Shown here: piece by piece, positions 26,472 through 35,707 of the stretch
Numbering within the stretch: the stretch's first letter is position 1
Layout of the letters: the number at the start of each line of letters is the position of its first letter
Source of the DNA: Brevundimonas subvibrioides
Lineage (GTDB): Bacteria; Pseudomonadota; Alphaproteobacteria; Caulobacterales; Caulobacteraceae
NCBI RefSeq assembly: GCF_027271155.1
Contig: NZ_CP114542.1
Span: forward strand, 2,356,001 to 2,420,000
DNA: 64,000 nt
Direction of reading: 5' to 3'
Program-made: the position numbers and the translations under genes
The notes under the pieces: model-generated
The model's database searches: none
Told to the model about the DNA's origin: nothing
The model's input: only the letters and a program-made list of their open reading frames with translations

Positions 26472-27416
26472 TCAGTGGCCGATATGAACCCGTCCGCCGC
26501 CCATGATGGACTGGGAGACCGAACCGGTGACCCGGCCGACGGTCACGTCGCCGCTGCCGACGAGGCTGGCGTCCAGGCTGGCGACCGTCCCGGTGACCGT
26601 GACATTGCCCGATCCGGCGATGGAGGCTTCCAGCGGGCCGGCGTCGCCCTGGATCACGATGTCGCCAGAGCCGCCGATGGCGGCCTCGACCGAGCGGGGA
26701 GTTCCGCCCCCGACGCGCACGTCGCCGGTGCCGCCGATGGCCGCCTCTACCGCGCCCGTTGCCCGGGTGACAACGATCGTACCCGATCCGCCGATCGAGG
26801 CATCCAGGTCGCCGGTCGCCCCGGCGGTCACCCGGCCCGAGCCCCCGATGGCGGCCTCCAGGCTTCCGGACGTCCCGGCGCGAATGTTGCCCGACCCGCC
26901 GACCGACAGATCGGCATGGCCCGAGGTGTTGGCCACGGTCCAGTCGCCGCACCCGCCGGCCCCCAGCGCGATCGAGGTCGCGCCCCGGCCGATGGCCCCG
27001 AAGATGGCCGAGTCTTCCGTCGAGACATCCACGGTCCGGGGCGTGCGCACCACGATCAGGGGCGCGCCCGACAGATCGACCCGACCCCTGTTGCGAACCT
27101 CGACCGAGGCCCCCTCACCCGGCTGACGCGCCGTCTCCGGGCCGCTGCGGCAGTTGCGGATCGGGTTGCGCCCCAGACCACCGTCGATGCGGACCTCATT
27201 GCCGGAACGGGTCACGGTCGGCAGGGGCAGCCCGCCCGAACCGGGCTCGATCTCGACGGCGACATCGGTGCGATCCTCGACGATCACCACCATCCGGGCG
27301 GCGGCGCGACGCACGCGGACCTCGGGGCCGTCGGCGCCGGATGCGGGGACAGCGGCGGCGAAGGTCGCGGCGACGGCGGCGACGATGGCGAAGGCGGCGG
27401 TAATGGACCTGGTCAT
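26472..27416 (-). CDS. Secreted GIN/DUF2807-like repeat protein
   Basis: 314 residues. A signal peptide (about residues 1-28, ending PASGADG) exports it. From about residue 120 it consists of short repeats of some 18-20 residues built on the pattern G-x-L-E-A-A-I-G-G-S-G-x-V-x-V, for example SLEAAIGGSGRVTAGATG, DLDASIGGSGTIVVTRATG, SVEAAIGGSGDIVIQGDAG and PLEASIAGSGNVTVTGTV. This is the pattern of right-handed beta-helix head domains called GIN or DUF2807. Surface or periplasmic location is likely; ligand and role are unknown. It has its own terminator and shares a 185-base upstream region with the DGPF/sigma pair. Confidence 0.8.
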   Translation of the reverse strand: MTRSITAAFAIVAAVAATFAAAVPASGADGPEVRVRRAAARMVVIVEDRTDVAVEIEPGSGGLPLPTVTRSGNEVRIDGGLGRNPIRNCRSGPETARQPGEGASVEVRNRGRVDLSGAPLIVVRTPRTVDVSTEDSAIFGAIGRGATSIALGAGGCGDWTVANTSGHADLSVGGSGNIRAGTSGSLEAAIGGSGRVTAGATGDLDASIGGSGTIVVTRATGAVEAAIGGTGDVRVGGGTPRSVEAAIGGSGDIVIQGDAGPLEASIAGSGNVTVTGTVASLDASLVGSGDVTVGRVTGSVSQSIMGGGRVHIGH

Positions 27417-27513
27417 GGTGGGCTCCTCCCTGATGCTGGGGCGAAGGTGACCCCCAGACCGGGGGAAGTCATTTTAACTCGACGTCATGACCTCGAATTA
27501 ATCCTCGGCATGG

Positions 27514-27540
27514 TGTCGATCCGGCCGACCCTCGCGCGTC
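27514..27540 (+). promoter_or_regulatory. Putative ECF42-type promoter
   Basis: TGTCGA (27514-27519), 17 bases, then CGTC (27537-27540), 62 bases upstream of the DGPF gene. From memory, the published ECF42 motif is TGTCGA at -35 and CGA/TC at -10, so this site would let the sigma factor activate its own operon. Confidence 0.6.
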
Positions 27541-27601
27541 TGTCTGTTGTCGTGCAGGATCGGAGCGTCCGATCAGGCGACCCAAACCGGAGGCTGACCC
27601 C

Positions 27602-27967
27602 ATGCAATATGCCCTGCTGATCCACGAACCCCACGCCGAGGCCTATCCCGACGGCGACAGCGGCCAGGCCTGGCTCGACATCATCGCCGCGCACACCGCC
27701 TACGGCCAGGAGATGGGCGCCGCCGGCGTCATCGTCGGCGGGGCGGGCCTGAAGAGCCCCGACACCGCCACTACCGTCCGCGTGACACCCCAGGGCCGCA
27801 CCGTCCACGACGGCCCGTTCGCCGAGACGCGCGAGCAGCTGGGTGGCCTCTATATGATCGACGTGCCGGACCTCGACGCCGCCATCGAATGGGCGAAGAA
27901 GCTGCCGATCGCAAAGACCGGTTCGATCGAGATCCGCCCCATGCTGCCCCCCCCGCCGCAGGGCTGA
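27602..27967 (+). CDS. YCII/DGPF-domain protein
   Basis: 121 residues with the eponymous DGPFAETREQLGGLYMIDV at residues about 64-82. Starts MQYALLIHEPHAEAYPDG. DGPF proteins of the YCII superfamily are nearly always encoded beside ECF42 sigma factors, as here, and are thought to be their regulators or targets; the biochemical role is unknown. An ECF42-like promoter lies just upstream. The sigma gene starts 9 bases downstream. Confidence 0.92.
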   Translation: MQYALLIHEPHAEAYPDGDSGQAWLDIIAAHTAYGQEMGAAGVIVGGAGLKSPDTATTVRVTPQGRTVHDGPFAETREQLGGLYMIDVPDLDAAIEWAKKLPIAKTGSIEIRPMLPPPPQG

Positions 27968-27976
27968 TCGATCCCG

Positions 27977-29209
27977 GTGAGCCGTCTCCTCGACCAGACG
28001 TTCCGGGACGCGGGCGGCCGGGTGGTCTCTGCCCTCGCCGCCGCCTTCCGCGATCTCGATCTGGCCGAGGAGGCCTTCGCCGAAGCCTGCGCCCGTGCAC
28101 TTGAGCGCTGGGGAGAAACCCCACCGGCCGACCCCGCCGCCTGGCTCTATGCCGTCGCCCGTCGCCGGGTGCTGGACCGCTATCGACGGCGCGCGACGGC
28201 GGCAGCCTACAGACCCGACGACGCCGCACCCGAACCCACCCCCGAGGATCACGTCATGGCGCTCGATGAGCCCATTCCCGACGAGCGGGTGCGGCTGATC
28301 TTCGTCTGCTGCCATCCGGCGGTCAGCCCGGATGCGCGCGCGGCCCTGACCCTGCGCACCGTCTGCGGCCTGTCCACGGCCGAGGTCGCCGCCGCCTTCC
28401 TGACGCCGGAGCCGACCCTGGCCCAGCGCCTGGTCCGCGCCAAGAGGAAGATCGCGGAGGCGGGCGTGCCCTTTGATGTCCCCTCCCCGGACCGCTGGCC
28501 GGAGCGGATGGATGCGGTCCTGTCGACGCTGGAGGTAGCCTATGCCCAGGCCCACGCCGACTCCGCCGGGGCCGGCCCCCACGCCGACTTCGCCGCCGAG
28601 ATGCTGAACCTGACCGCCCTGCTGGCCCGTCTCGCCCCCGACGATGCAGAGGCTCAGGGCCTGGCCGCCACGGTGCGCTACTCGGAGGCCCGCCGCCCCG
28701 CCCGCCTCAGCCCCGACGGGGCCATGGTTCCCCTGACCGAGCAGAATACGGCCGACTGGGATGCGACGCTGATCGCCGAGGCCGGTCGCTTCGTCGCCCG
28801 ATCGGCCGCCGCGTCCCACGCCCGGCGCGCCGTGCCCGGCCCGCGCGCACTTCAGGCGGCGATCCACGGTGCCCACGCCGACCGCGCGACGACCGGGCGC
28901 ACCGACTGGGCTGCCATCCTGGGGCTCTACAACCTCCTGCTGCTCCAGCGTGACGACCCGGTGATCCGCACCAACCGCGCCGTGGCTCTGGCCGAGGTCG
29001 AGGGCCCGGCGGTCGCGCTCGACGCCCTGCTCGGCATCGAGGTGCAAGGCTGGCTGCCTCTCCATGCGGCCCGCGCGGACATGTTCGCCCGCCTGGGCCG
29101 GGACAAGGAGGCGCGTCAGGACTATGACGTCGCCCTCACGCTGGGGCCGTCCCCGGCCGAGACGCTGTTTCTCAGGGCCCGGCGCGATCGTCTCGATGCG
29201 GCTGCCTAG
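27977..29209 (+). CDS. RNA polymerase sigma factor, ECF42 type, with C-terminal helical domain
   Basis: 410 residues from a GTG at 27977. The sigma-2 region (VVSALAAAFRDLDLAEEAFA, then AAWLYAVARRRVLDRYRR) and sigma-4 region (LRTVCGLSTAEVAAAFLTPE, then TLAQRLVRAKRKI) occupy about residues 10-170. The other 240 residues are a helical extension with TPR-like repeats, for example LLLLQRDDPVIRTNRAVALAEVEG read in two parts, which defines the ECF42 group. No anti-sigma factor is adjacent; control is thought to act through the extension and the DGPF partner. It forms an operon with the DGPF gene. Confidence 0.92.
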   Translation: MSRLLDQTFRDAGGRVVSALAAAFRDLDLAEEAFAEACARALERWGETPPADPAAWLYAVARRRVLDRYRRRATAAAYRPDDAAPEPTPEDHVMALDEPIPDERVRLIFVCCHPAVSPDARAALTLRTVCGLSTAEVAAAFLTPEPTLAQRLVRAKRKIAEAGVPFDVPSPDRWPERMDAVLSTLEVAYAQAHADSAGAGPHADFAAEMLNLTALLARLAPDDAEAQGLAATVRYSEARRPARLSPDGAMVPLTEQNTADWDATLIAEAGRFVARSAAASHARRAVPGPRALQAAIHGAHADRATTGRTDWAAILGLYNLLLLQRDDPVIRTNRAVALAEVEGPAVALDALLGIEVQGWLPLHAARADMFARLGRDKEARQDYDVALTLGPSPAETLFLRARRDRLDAAA

Positions 29210-29242
29210 CGACGGGGATGCGACGCTGCTAAGCCTCCCGGC

Positions 29243-29764
29243 ATGAAGCTGATCGCCCTTGCCCTCGTCACCCCCCTTTCTCTGGCAACCCTGGCGCTCG
29301 CCGCCTGTGCCACAGCGCCCGTCCCGACGCCCGACCCGTCCGTCCATTCCACCCCGGCCGAATACGAGGCCGGTCAGGCCGCCTATCTGGCCTGGAACGG
29401 CCAGCGTCGAGGCTGGACGACCACCGCATCGGGCCTTCAGTATCGACGCGAGGGCCGCGCCCATCCCGAAGGTCGCCAGCCCACTGCGACCGACACGGTC
29501 AAGGTTCACTATGAAGGCACCTTCATCGACGGGCGAAAGTTCGACAGCTCCTATGACCGGGGCGAGCCAGCCGAGTTCCCGCTGAATCGCGTCATCCGCG
29601 GCTGGACCGAGGGTGTGGCCCTGATGCACGTCGGCGAGACCTTCTATTTCGCCATCCCCGCATCGCTGGGCTACGGCGACCGCTGGGTCGGCGGGGACGA
29701 ACTGCCGCCCAACTCGACCCTGCTGTTCAAGGTCGATCTGCTGGACGTCACGCCGGCATCGTGA
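29243..29764 (+). CDS. FKBP-type peptidyl-prolyl isomerase, lipoprotein
   Basis: 173 residues. A lipoprotein signal ends LALAAC with Cys at about residue 22. The FKBP domain has VKVHYEGTFIDGRKFDSSYD, RVIRGWTEGVALMHVGE and the C-terminal IPASLGYGDRWVGGDELPPN, the residues that line the active site. It should catalyse proline isomerisation in periplasmic protein folding. It starts 34 bases after the sigma gene but has no obvious link to it. Confidence 0.93.
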   Translation: MKLIALALVTPLSLATLALAACATAPVPTPDPSVHSTPAEYEAGQAAYLAWNGQRRGWTTTASGLQYRREGRAHPEGRQPTATDTVKVHYEGTFIDGRKFDSSYDRGEPAEFPLNRVIRGWTEGVALMHVGETFYFAIPASLGYGDRWVGGDELPPNSTLLFKVDLLDVTPAS

Positions 29765-29862
29765 TCCGTCCCGGCGGCAACGCTTGACGCGGTGACCGGA
29801 CAGGCGTGATCTCGCGCCGCCAAGCGAAGGGAGCGTCCCGACGCCCTTGCCGGAAATCCTTC

Positions 29863-31800
29863 ATGAAGCGTCTCGCTCTCTCGGTGTGCCTTGCGACCCT
29901 CGTGCTCGCCTCGACCCCCGCCCTGGCCCAGGTCGATGCCTACGCCGGCCATCCGCAGACGCCGCAGGCCATCCCGGCCGTCGTCGATCAGGCCTGGCCC
30001 GGCGTCGTGCGGCTGGAGGTCGATGCGACCGATCTGAACCGCCGCATCTATCAGGTGCGTGAGACCATCCCGGTCGAGGGTGCCGGGCCGCTGACCCTGT
30101 TCTTCCCCGAATGGCTGCCGGGCGAACACGGTCCGACCGGGCCGATCACCCAGCTGGGCGGCCTGATCTTCACCGCCAACGGCCAGCGGGTCGAATGGGT
30201 GCGGGATACGCTCAACCCCTTCGCCTTCCACATCGAGGTTCCGGCCGGCGCGACCGAGGTCGTCGCCACCTTCCAGCACCTGTCGCCCACGACCGAAAGC
30301 CAGGGTCGGGTCACCATGACCGCCGAGATGCTGAACGTGCAGTGGGAGAAGATGCTGCTGTATCCGGCCGGGCGCTTCCACCGGAACATCACGGCCCAGG
30401 CCACCCTGACCCTGCCCGATGGCTGGAAGTTCGGCACCGCCCTGGAGACCGGGACCACCGCCGGCGCCGTCACCACCTTCAAGCCCGTGCCGCTGGACGT
30501 GCTGATCGACAGCCCCCTGTTCGCCGGAGAACATTTCCGCCAGATCGATCTGGATCCGGGCGGCCGCTCGCCCGTGCGGCTGAACCTCGTGGCCGACGCC
30601 GAGGAAAACCTGGCCGCGACGGACGAGCAGATCACGATCCTGCGCAATCTGGTGCAGCAGGCCGACCGGCTGCATGGCGCGCGTCACTATGATCACTATG
30701 ATTTCCTGGTGGCTATCACCGATCGTCTGGGCGGGATCGGGCTGGAGCATCACCGGTCATCGGAGAACAGCGTCGATCCCGGCTTCTTCACCGACTGGGA
30801 ATCCCGGCTCGGCGACCGCGATCTGCTGCCGCACGAATACGATCACTCCTGGGACGGCAAATATCGTCGCCCGATGGGTCAGATGGTCCCGAACTACAAC
30901 ACGCCGATGCAGGACTCGCTGCTGTGGGTCTACGAGGGACAGAACCAGTTCTGGGGCAAGGTGCTGGCCGCCCGGTCAGGCCTGCATTCCCGCCAGCAGG
31001 CGCTGGACGCCCTGGCCCTCGACGCGGCGACCTATGACAACACCGTCGGGCGCGAATGGCGCGCGATGCAGGACACGACCAACGACCCGATCATCCAGCA
31101 GCGCCGTCCGATCGGCTGGCGCGCCTGGCAGCGCAGCGAGGACTACTATGTCGAGGGTCAGCTGATCTGGCTGGACGCGGACACCCTGATCCGCGAGCGC
31201 ACCAATGGCCGCAAGTCGCTGGATGACTTCGCGCGCACCTTCTACGGTATGAACGACGGAGCCTTCGACGAGAACCCCTACACCTTCGACGACGTGGTCG
31301 CGGCGCTGAACGGCGTGGTCGAATACGACTGGGCGACCTTCCTGCGGACCCGCCTGGACGGCCACGGCCCCGGCGCGCCGCTGGATGGTCTGGAGCGCGG
31401 CGGGTACCGACTCGTCTATACCGATACGCCCAGCGACTATCAGAAGACGCTGTACTCGGAATACGGCCGCAACGACTTCAGCTATTCGCTCGGCTTCCAG
31501 ACCAGCGCGACCAACCAGATCGGGGGCGTCATGTGGAACGGCCTGGCCTTCCAGCAGGGACTGGCCCGCGGGATGCAGATCATCGCCATCAACGGCGAGG
31601 AGGCCTCGGCCTCGCGTCTGGCCGAGGCCGTGACCGCCGCCAAAGGCACGGACCGGAAGATCGAGCTGATCGTCAAGGACGGCACCCATTTCCGCACCGT
31701 GACCTTCGACTATCACGACGGCCTGAAATATCCGCACCTGGAGCGGATCGAGGGCACGCCGGACCGGCTGGGCGACCTGTTCACGCCGCGCCGTCGTTAG
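29863..31800 (+). CDS. M61-family metallopeptidase (glycyl aminopeptidase type), secreted
   Basis: 645 residues from ATG 29863; an upstream start at 29806 would destroy the signal peptide (ending STPALAQ). The catalytic zinc site is HEYDH at residues 324-328 (HExxH), preceded by GGIGLEHH at 290-297, which fits the M61 substrate-binding motif. The C-terminal part (about residue 520 on) is a PDZ-like domain (SYSLGFQTSATNQIGGVMWN, then QGLARGMQIIAINGEEASAS). M61 enzymes remove N-terminal residues from peptides, with preference for Gly or acidic residues in known members. The gene stands alone between two differently oriented units. Confidence 0.92.
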   Translation: MKRLALSVCLATLVLASTPALAQVDAYAGHPQTPQAIPAVVDQAWPGVVRLEVDATDLNRRIYQVRETIPVEGAGPLTLFFPEWLPGEHGPTGPITQLGGLIFTANGQRVEWVRDTLNPFAFHIEVPAGATEVVATFQHLSPTTESQGRVTMTAEMLNVQWEKMLLYPAGRFHRNITAQATLTLPDGWKFGTALETGTTAGAVTTFKPVPLDVLIDSPLFAGEHFRQIDLDPGGRSPVRLNLVADAEENLAATDEQITILRNLVQQADRLHGARHYDHYDFLVAITDRLGGIGLEHHRSSENSVDPGFFTDWESRLGDRDLLPHEYDHSWDGKYRRPMGQMVPNYNTPMQDSLLWVYEGQNQFWGKVLAARSGLHSRQQALDALALDAATYDNTVGREWRAMQDTTNDPIIQQRRPIGWRAWQRSEDYYVEGQLIWLDADTLIRERTNGRKSLDDFARTFYGMNDGAFDENPYTFDDVVAALNGVVEYDWATFLRTRLDGHGPGAPLDGLERGGYRLVYTDTPSDYQKTLYSEYGRNDFSYSLGFQTSATNQIGGVMWNGLAFQQGLARGMQIIAINGEEASASRLAEAVTAAKGTDRKIELIVKDGTHFRTVTFDYHDGLKYPHLERIEGTPDRLGDLFTPRRR

Positions 31801-31825
31801 GCCCGGCGACAGTCCGGTCGGGCCG

Positions 31826-32620
31826 TCAGATCGGCTCGACCGGGTTCGTCGCCCAGGCGGCACGAAGGCGCTCGACCCGGTTCGGGTTCGCGGCGAACGT
31901 CTGGTCGCCGATGGCGGTCACCGGGCAGGCCGGGGTCGCGCTGTTGCAGATGAAGGCGGCGTCGAAGCCCGCGAGATCCGCGACGTTCACGGTCGCGGTG
32001 CGCTGGTCCAGACCGACCTCGGAAAGGCCCTGCGCGATGAGGGCCTGGGCCACGCCCGCCAGCATCGGAGCCCGGGGCCAGACCACGGTGTCGCCCGTGA
32101 CGAAGCCGATGTTCCAGCTGCTGCCTTCCGAAACCACGCCGTCCGGATCCGCGAACAGGGCGTCGTCGAAACCGTCCGTGCGGGCGGATCGGCGGGCCCG
32201 GATCAGACCCATGCTGGCCGTGTGTTTGATGTGCGGTTCCTCGCGCCCATAGGTCTGGACCTGCAGCCGCAGACCGTCGGCCAGGGGCGGCGGTGGCGGT
32301 GAAACCGACGTCATCACCCTGGGCACGCCGGTCCATGACGGCATCCGGGGCCAGATGTCCGGTGAGAACAGACTGAGACGCACCCAGGCCGCGTCCCGTC
32401 CCGCCAGCGCCGCCCGCAGCCCCTCGCGCAACCGGGCCTCGCCCACCGCCGCGCCGAACAGCTCGACCGAAGAGGCCTCAAGCCGCGCCAGATGCAGGGT
32501 CAGGCCACGGACACCCCCCTCCTCGATCCGAAACGAGGTGTAGGCCCCGTAGTTGACCAGGGCGAGGTAGTGGAGGTCCGCCTCGGTGGCCGGAAGACCG
32601 TCGATCAGGAGGGTGGTCAT
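31826..32620 (-). CDS. Aminotransferase class IV (branched-chain aminotransferase / aminodeoxychorismate lyase fold)
   Basis: 264 residues. The PLP lysine is probably in PHIKHTASMGLIRARR, and the cofactor-binding loop is VVSEGSSWNIGFVTGDTVVW, the class IV signature. The C-terminal FICNSATPACPVTAIGDQTF fits the phosphate-binding turn. The reaction could be a branched-chain or D-amino acid transamination or 4-amino-4-deoxychorismate cleavage; the sequence does not decide. It lies downstream of gyrA on the same strand, separated by the large inverted repeat. Confidence 0.88.
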   Translation of the reverse strand: MTTLLIDGLPATEADLHYLALVNYGAYTSFRIEEGGVRGLTLHLARLEASSVELFGAAVGEARLREGLRAALAGRDAAWVRLSLFSPDIWPRMPSWTGVPRVMTSVSPPPPPLADGLRLQVQTYGREEPHIKHTASMGLIRARRSARTDGFDDALFADPDGVVSEGSSWNIGFVTGDTVVWPRAPMLAGVAQALIAQGLSEVGLDQRTATVNVADLAGFDAAFICNSATPACPVTAIGDQTFAANPNRVERLRAAWATNPVEPI

Positions 32621-32636
32621 CCTCCCCTCTCCCGGC

Positions 32637-32784
32637 GGGAGAGGGCTTGAGGCCCGCAGAGCGCAGCGATGCGACTGGGCCGAAAGGGTGAGGGGTTACG
32701 GTGCGATCCGGTGAGGGCGTAACCCCTCACCCTTTCGCGCAAGTCCGATCGCCTGTCGGCTCCCGGGCGCTCAAGCCCTCTCCC
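32637..32784. repeat. 148-bp nested inverted repeat between gyrA and the class IV enzyme
   Basis: An outer pair of 15-bp arms (GGGAGAGGGCTTGAG at 32637-32651 with its exact complement at 32770-32784) encloses a 20-bp perfect inner stem (32681-32700 with 32718-32737) and a 17-base loop. The flanks between the arms are partly complementary. It forms one long cruciform or RNA hairpin and probably ends gyrA transcription or stabilises its 3' end. Confidence 0.85.
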
Positions 32785-32797
32785 TTTGGGACAGGGT

Positions 32798-35575
32798 TCA
32801 GTCCTCGTCACCCTCGACCTCGGGCTCATCCCCGCCGCCTGTCTCGGCCAGCCGTTCAACCGACACGACGCGTTCGCCCTCGGCGGTGCGGAAGATGGTC
32901 ACGCCCTGCGACGAGCGGCCCACGATCCGGACCTGACCCACGCGCGTGCGGATCATCTGGCCATTGGAGGTGACCAGCAGCAGGTCGTCGGTTTCCTCGA
33001 CCGGGAAGGCGGCAGCCAGACGGGTGCCCGCGCGACCGCCCAGTCCATGGGCCGTCAGCCCCTGCCCGCCCCGACCGGTGCGGCGGTATTCATAGGCGGA
33101 GGATCGCTTGCCGAAGCCCGTCTCGGTGACCGTCAGAATGAACTGCTCGGCCGCACCGAGCTCGGCGATCCGCTCGACCGACAGGGCGGCGTCACCCGAG
33201 CCTTCGGCCTCGTCGTCCGCCTCGGCGACGGCGGTGTCGTCCTCGCCGTCGGTCGCCCGACGCATGGCGTTCGAATGCTTGACGTAGGCCGCCCGCTCCT
33301 CGGGCGTGGCATCGACCCGGCCGAGCACGGCCATCGAGATGACCGCATCGTCTCCTTGCAGGCGCACGCCCCGGACTCCGGTCGAATCCCGGCCCTTGAA
33401 TACCCGCACGTCGTCGGCCTTGAAGCGGATGGCGCGGCCCAGGGCGGTCGTCAGCAGGACGTCGTCCTCGGCGGTGCACAGGGCCACGCCGACCATGTGA
33501 TCGCCGTCTTCCAGCTTCATCGCGATCTTGCCGGCCCGGTTGACGGTGGCGAAGTCACTGAGCTTGTTGCGGCGCACATCGCCCGAGCGTGTGGCGAACA
33601 TGATGTCGTAGTCGCCCCAGGTCGTCTCGTCCTCGGGCAGGGGCAGGACGTTCATGATCGAATCGCCCGGCTCGATCGGCAGCAGGTTGACGAAGGCCTT
33701 GCCGCGCGAGGTCGGAGCCCCCAGCGGCAGACGCCAGACCTTCAGTTTGTAGGCCTTGCCGTTGGTCGCGAAGAACAGCACCGGCGTGTGGGTCGAGGCG
33801 GAGAAGACGCCGACGACGGCGTCCTCGTCCTTCATCGTCATGCCGGACTTGCCCTTGCCGCCGCGATGCTGGGTCCGATAGGCGTTGAGCGCCACCCGCT
33901 TGACGTAGCCGCCGTGGGTCACGGTCACGACCATGTCCTCGCGCGGGATCAGATCCTCGTCTTCCAGCTCGAAGTCGCCTTCGCCGATGACGGTGCGGCG
34001 CGGCACGGCGAACTGGTTGCGGACGTCCAGCAGGTCCTCGCGGATGATCGCCAGGATGTTCTTGCGGTCCGACAGGATGGTCAGATGGCCCTGGATGGTG
34101 TCGGCCAGACCCCGCGCCTCGCCGAAGATGTCGTCGCGGCCGAGGCCGGTCAGGCGGCTGAGCGTCAGGCCGAGGATGGCGCGGGCCTGTTCATCGGTCA
34201 GCTTCAGGCTGTCGCCATCGATCAGGACCGAACGCGGATCGGCGATCAGCTCGACCAGGGCGATCATGTCGCCGACGGGCCAGGCCCTGGCCTGCAGCCG
34301 CTCGCGTGCCTCTGCCGGATCGGCCGACGAGCGGATGATGTGGATGACCTCGTCGATGTTGGCGACGGCGACGGCCAGACCGACCAGCACATGGCCGCGG
34401 TCGCGGGCCTTGGCCAGCTCGAACTTGACCCGGCGGACGACGACCTCTTCCCGGAACTCCAGGAAGACCTCGAGCAGTTTGCGCAGGCCCATCTGCTCGG
34501 GGCGGCCGTGGTTCAGGGCCAGCATGTTGACGCCGAACGACGACTGCATGGCGGTGTAGCGCCACAGCTGGTTCAGGATCACGTCGCCGGACGCATCCCG
34601 CTTCAGCTCGATGACGATCCGCATGCCCGCACGGTCGGATTCGTCGCGGACGTCGGAAATGCCTTCCAGACGCTTTTCGCGGACCATTTCGGCGATGCGC
34701 TCGATCAGGGTCTGTTTGTTGACCTGGAACGGCAGTTCCGTGACCACGATGGCCTCGCGGTCCTTGCGGATCGTCTCGACCGAGGCGACGCCGCGCACCA
34801 CGACAGAGCCGCGGCCTTCGCGCAGGGCGTTGCGGGGCGCGGTGCGGCCCAGGATCTCGCCGCCGGTCGGGAAATCTGGACCCGGCACGATGTCCAGTAT
34901 GGCGTCGTCGGTGATCTCGGGATCGTCCAGCAAGGCCACGCAGGCATCGACGATCTCGCCCAGATTATGCGGCGGGATGTTGGTCGCCATGCCCACGGCG
35001 ATGCCGCCCGCGCCATTGACCAGCAGGTTCGGAATCCGCGCCGGCAGGACGACGGGTTCCAGTTCCTTTTCGTCGTAGTTCGGCTGGAAATCGACGGTGT
35101 CCTTGTCGATGTCGGTCAGCAGGGCGCTGGCGGCCGGGGCCATCCGGGCCTCGGTGTAACGCATCGAGGCCGGCATATCGCCGTCGACCGAGCCGAAATT
35201 GCCCTGGCCGTCGATCAGCATCAGCCCCATCGAGAAGGGCTGGGCCATGCGGACCAGGGCCATATAGACCGAGGCGTCGCCGTGCGGATGGAACCGGCCC
35301 AGCACGTCGCCGACCACGCGGGCGCATTTCGAATACGACCGCTCCGGCGTCATGTTCAGGTCGTGCATCGAATACAGGATGCGACGATGAACGGGTTTCA
35401 GGCCGTCGCGCGCGTCCGGCAGCGCCCGGCTGACGATCACGCTCATGGCATAGTCGAGGTAGGAGCGTTTCAGCTCGTCCTCGATGGAGATCACGGAGAT
35501 GTCGCCGCCCGGATCGAAGGGCCCTCCCGATGGAACAGGCAGGGGCGCGTCATTGTCGAAGCTGTCGTCAGTCAA
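32798..35575 (-). CDS. gyrA: DNA gyrase subunit A
   Basis: 925 residues. The catalytic Tyr140 is in [11 protein letters not shown]; the N-terminal [18 protein letters not shown] and the beta-pinwheel repeats of the C-terminal domain are all present, with a GyrA-box-like [16 protein letters not shown] (read here as HRGGKGKSG). GyrA cuts and rejoins DNA while GyrB hydrolyses ATP to introduce negative supercoils. The quinolone-determining region reads [18 protein letters not shown], so the positions of E. coli Ser83 and Asp87 carry Ala101 and Met105. The start ATG is at 35575, divergent from sodC. Confidence 0.97.
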   Translation of the reverse strand: MTDDSFDNDAPLPVPSGGPFDPGGDISVISIEDELKRSYLDYAMSVIVSRALPDARDGLKPVHRRILYSMHDLNMTPERSYSKCARVVGDVLGRFHPHGDASVYMALVRMAQPFSMGLMLIDGQGNFGSVDGDMPASMRYTEARMAPAASALLTDIDKDTVDFQPNYDEKELEPVVLPARIPNLLVNGAGGIAVGMATNIPPHNLGEIVDACVALLDDPEITDDAILDIVPGPDFPTGGEILGRTAPRNALREGRGSVVVRGVASVETIRKDREAIVVTELPFQVNKQTLIERIAEMVREKRLEGISDVRDESDRAGMRIVIELKRDASGDVILNQLWRYTAMQSSFGVNMLALNHGRPEQMGLRKLLEVFLEFREEVVVRRVKFELAKARDRGHVLVGLAVAVANIDEVIHIIRSSADPAEARERLQARAWPVGDMIALVELIADPRSVLIDGDSLKLTDEQARAILGLTLSRLTGLGRDDIFGEARGLADTIQGHLTILSDRKNILAIIREDLLDVRNQFAVPRRTVIGEGDFELEDEDLIPREDMVVTVTHGGYVKRVALNAYRTQHRGGKGKSGMTMKDEDAVVGVFSASTHTPVLFFATNGKAYKLKVWRLPLGAPTSRGKAFVNLLPIEPGDSIMNVLPLPEDETTWGDYDIMFATRSGDVRRNKLSDFATVNRAGKIAMKLEDGDHMVGVALCTAEDDVLLTTALGRAIRFKADDVRVFKGRDSTGVRGVRLQGDDAVISMAVLGRVDATPEERAAYVKHSNAMRRATDGEDDTAVAEADDEAEGSGDAALSVERIAELGAAEQFILTVTETGFGKRSSAYEYRRTGRGGQGLTAHGLGGRAGTRLAAAFPVEETDDLLLVTSNGQMIRTRVGQVRIVGRSSQGVTIFRTAEGERVVSVERLAETGGGDEPEVEGDED

Positions 35576-35707
35576 GGAAATCTGGCTTTAAATGGCCGGA
35601 ATCGGAACGTGATCCGCTAAGGTGATTTCTAGCATCCGGGGGTCGGCGAAGCAAAGTTTCGCGGGCTTTTTCCGGGTTTCGACCCCATCCGTGAAAGGAC
35701 GAAAACG

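Noticed and set aside
27485-29629. A 714-codon open frame on the minus strand
   Set aside because: Antisense to the DGPF, sigma factor and FKBP genes; low-complexity Gly/Arg composition and no motif.
32786-35620. A 944-codon open frame on the plus strand
   Set aside because: It is the exact antisense shadow of gyrA, a result of high GC at third codon positions; the protein is His/Gln/Asp-rich and has no domain.
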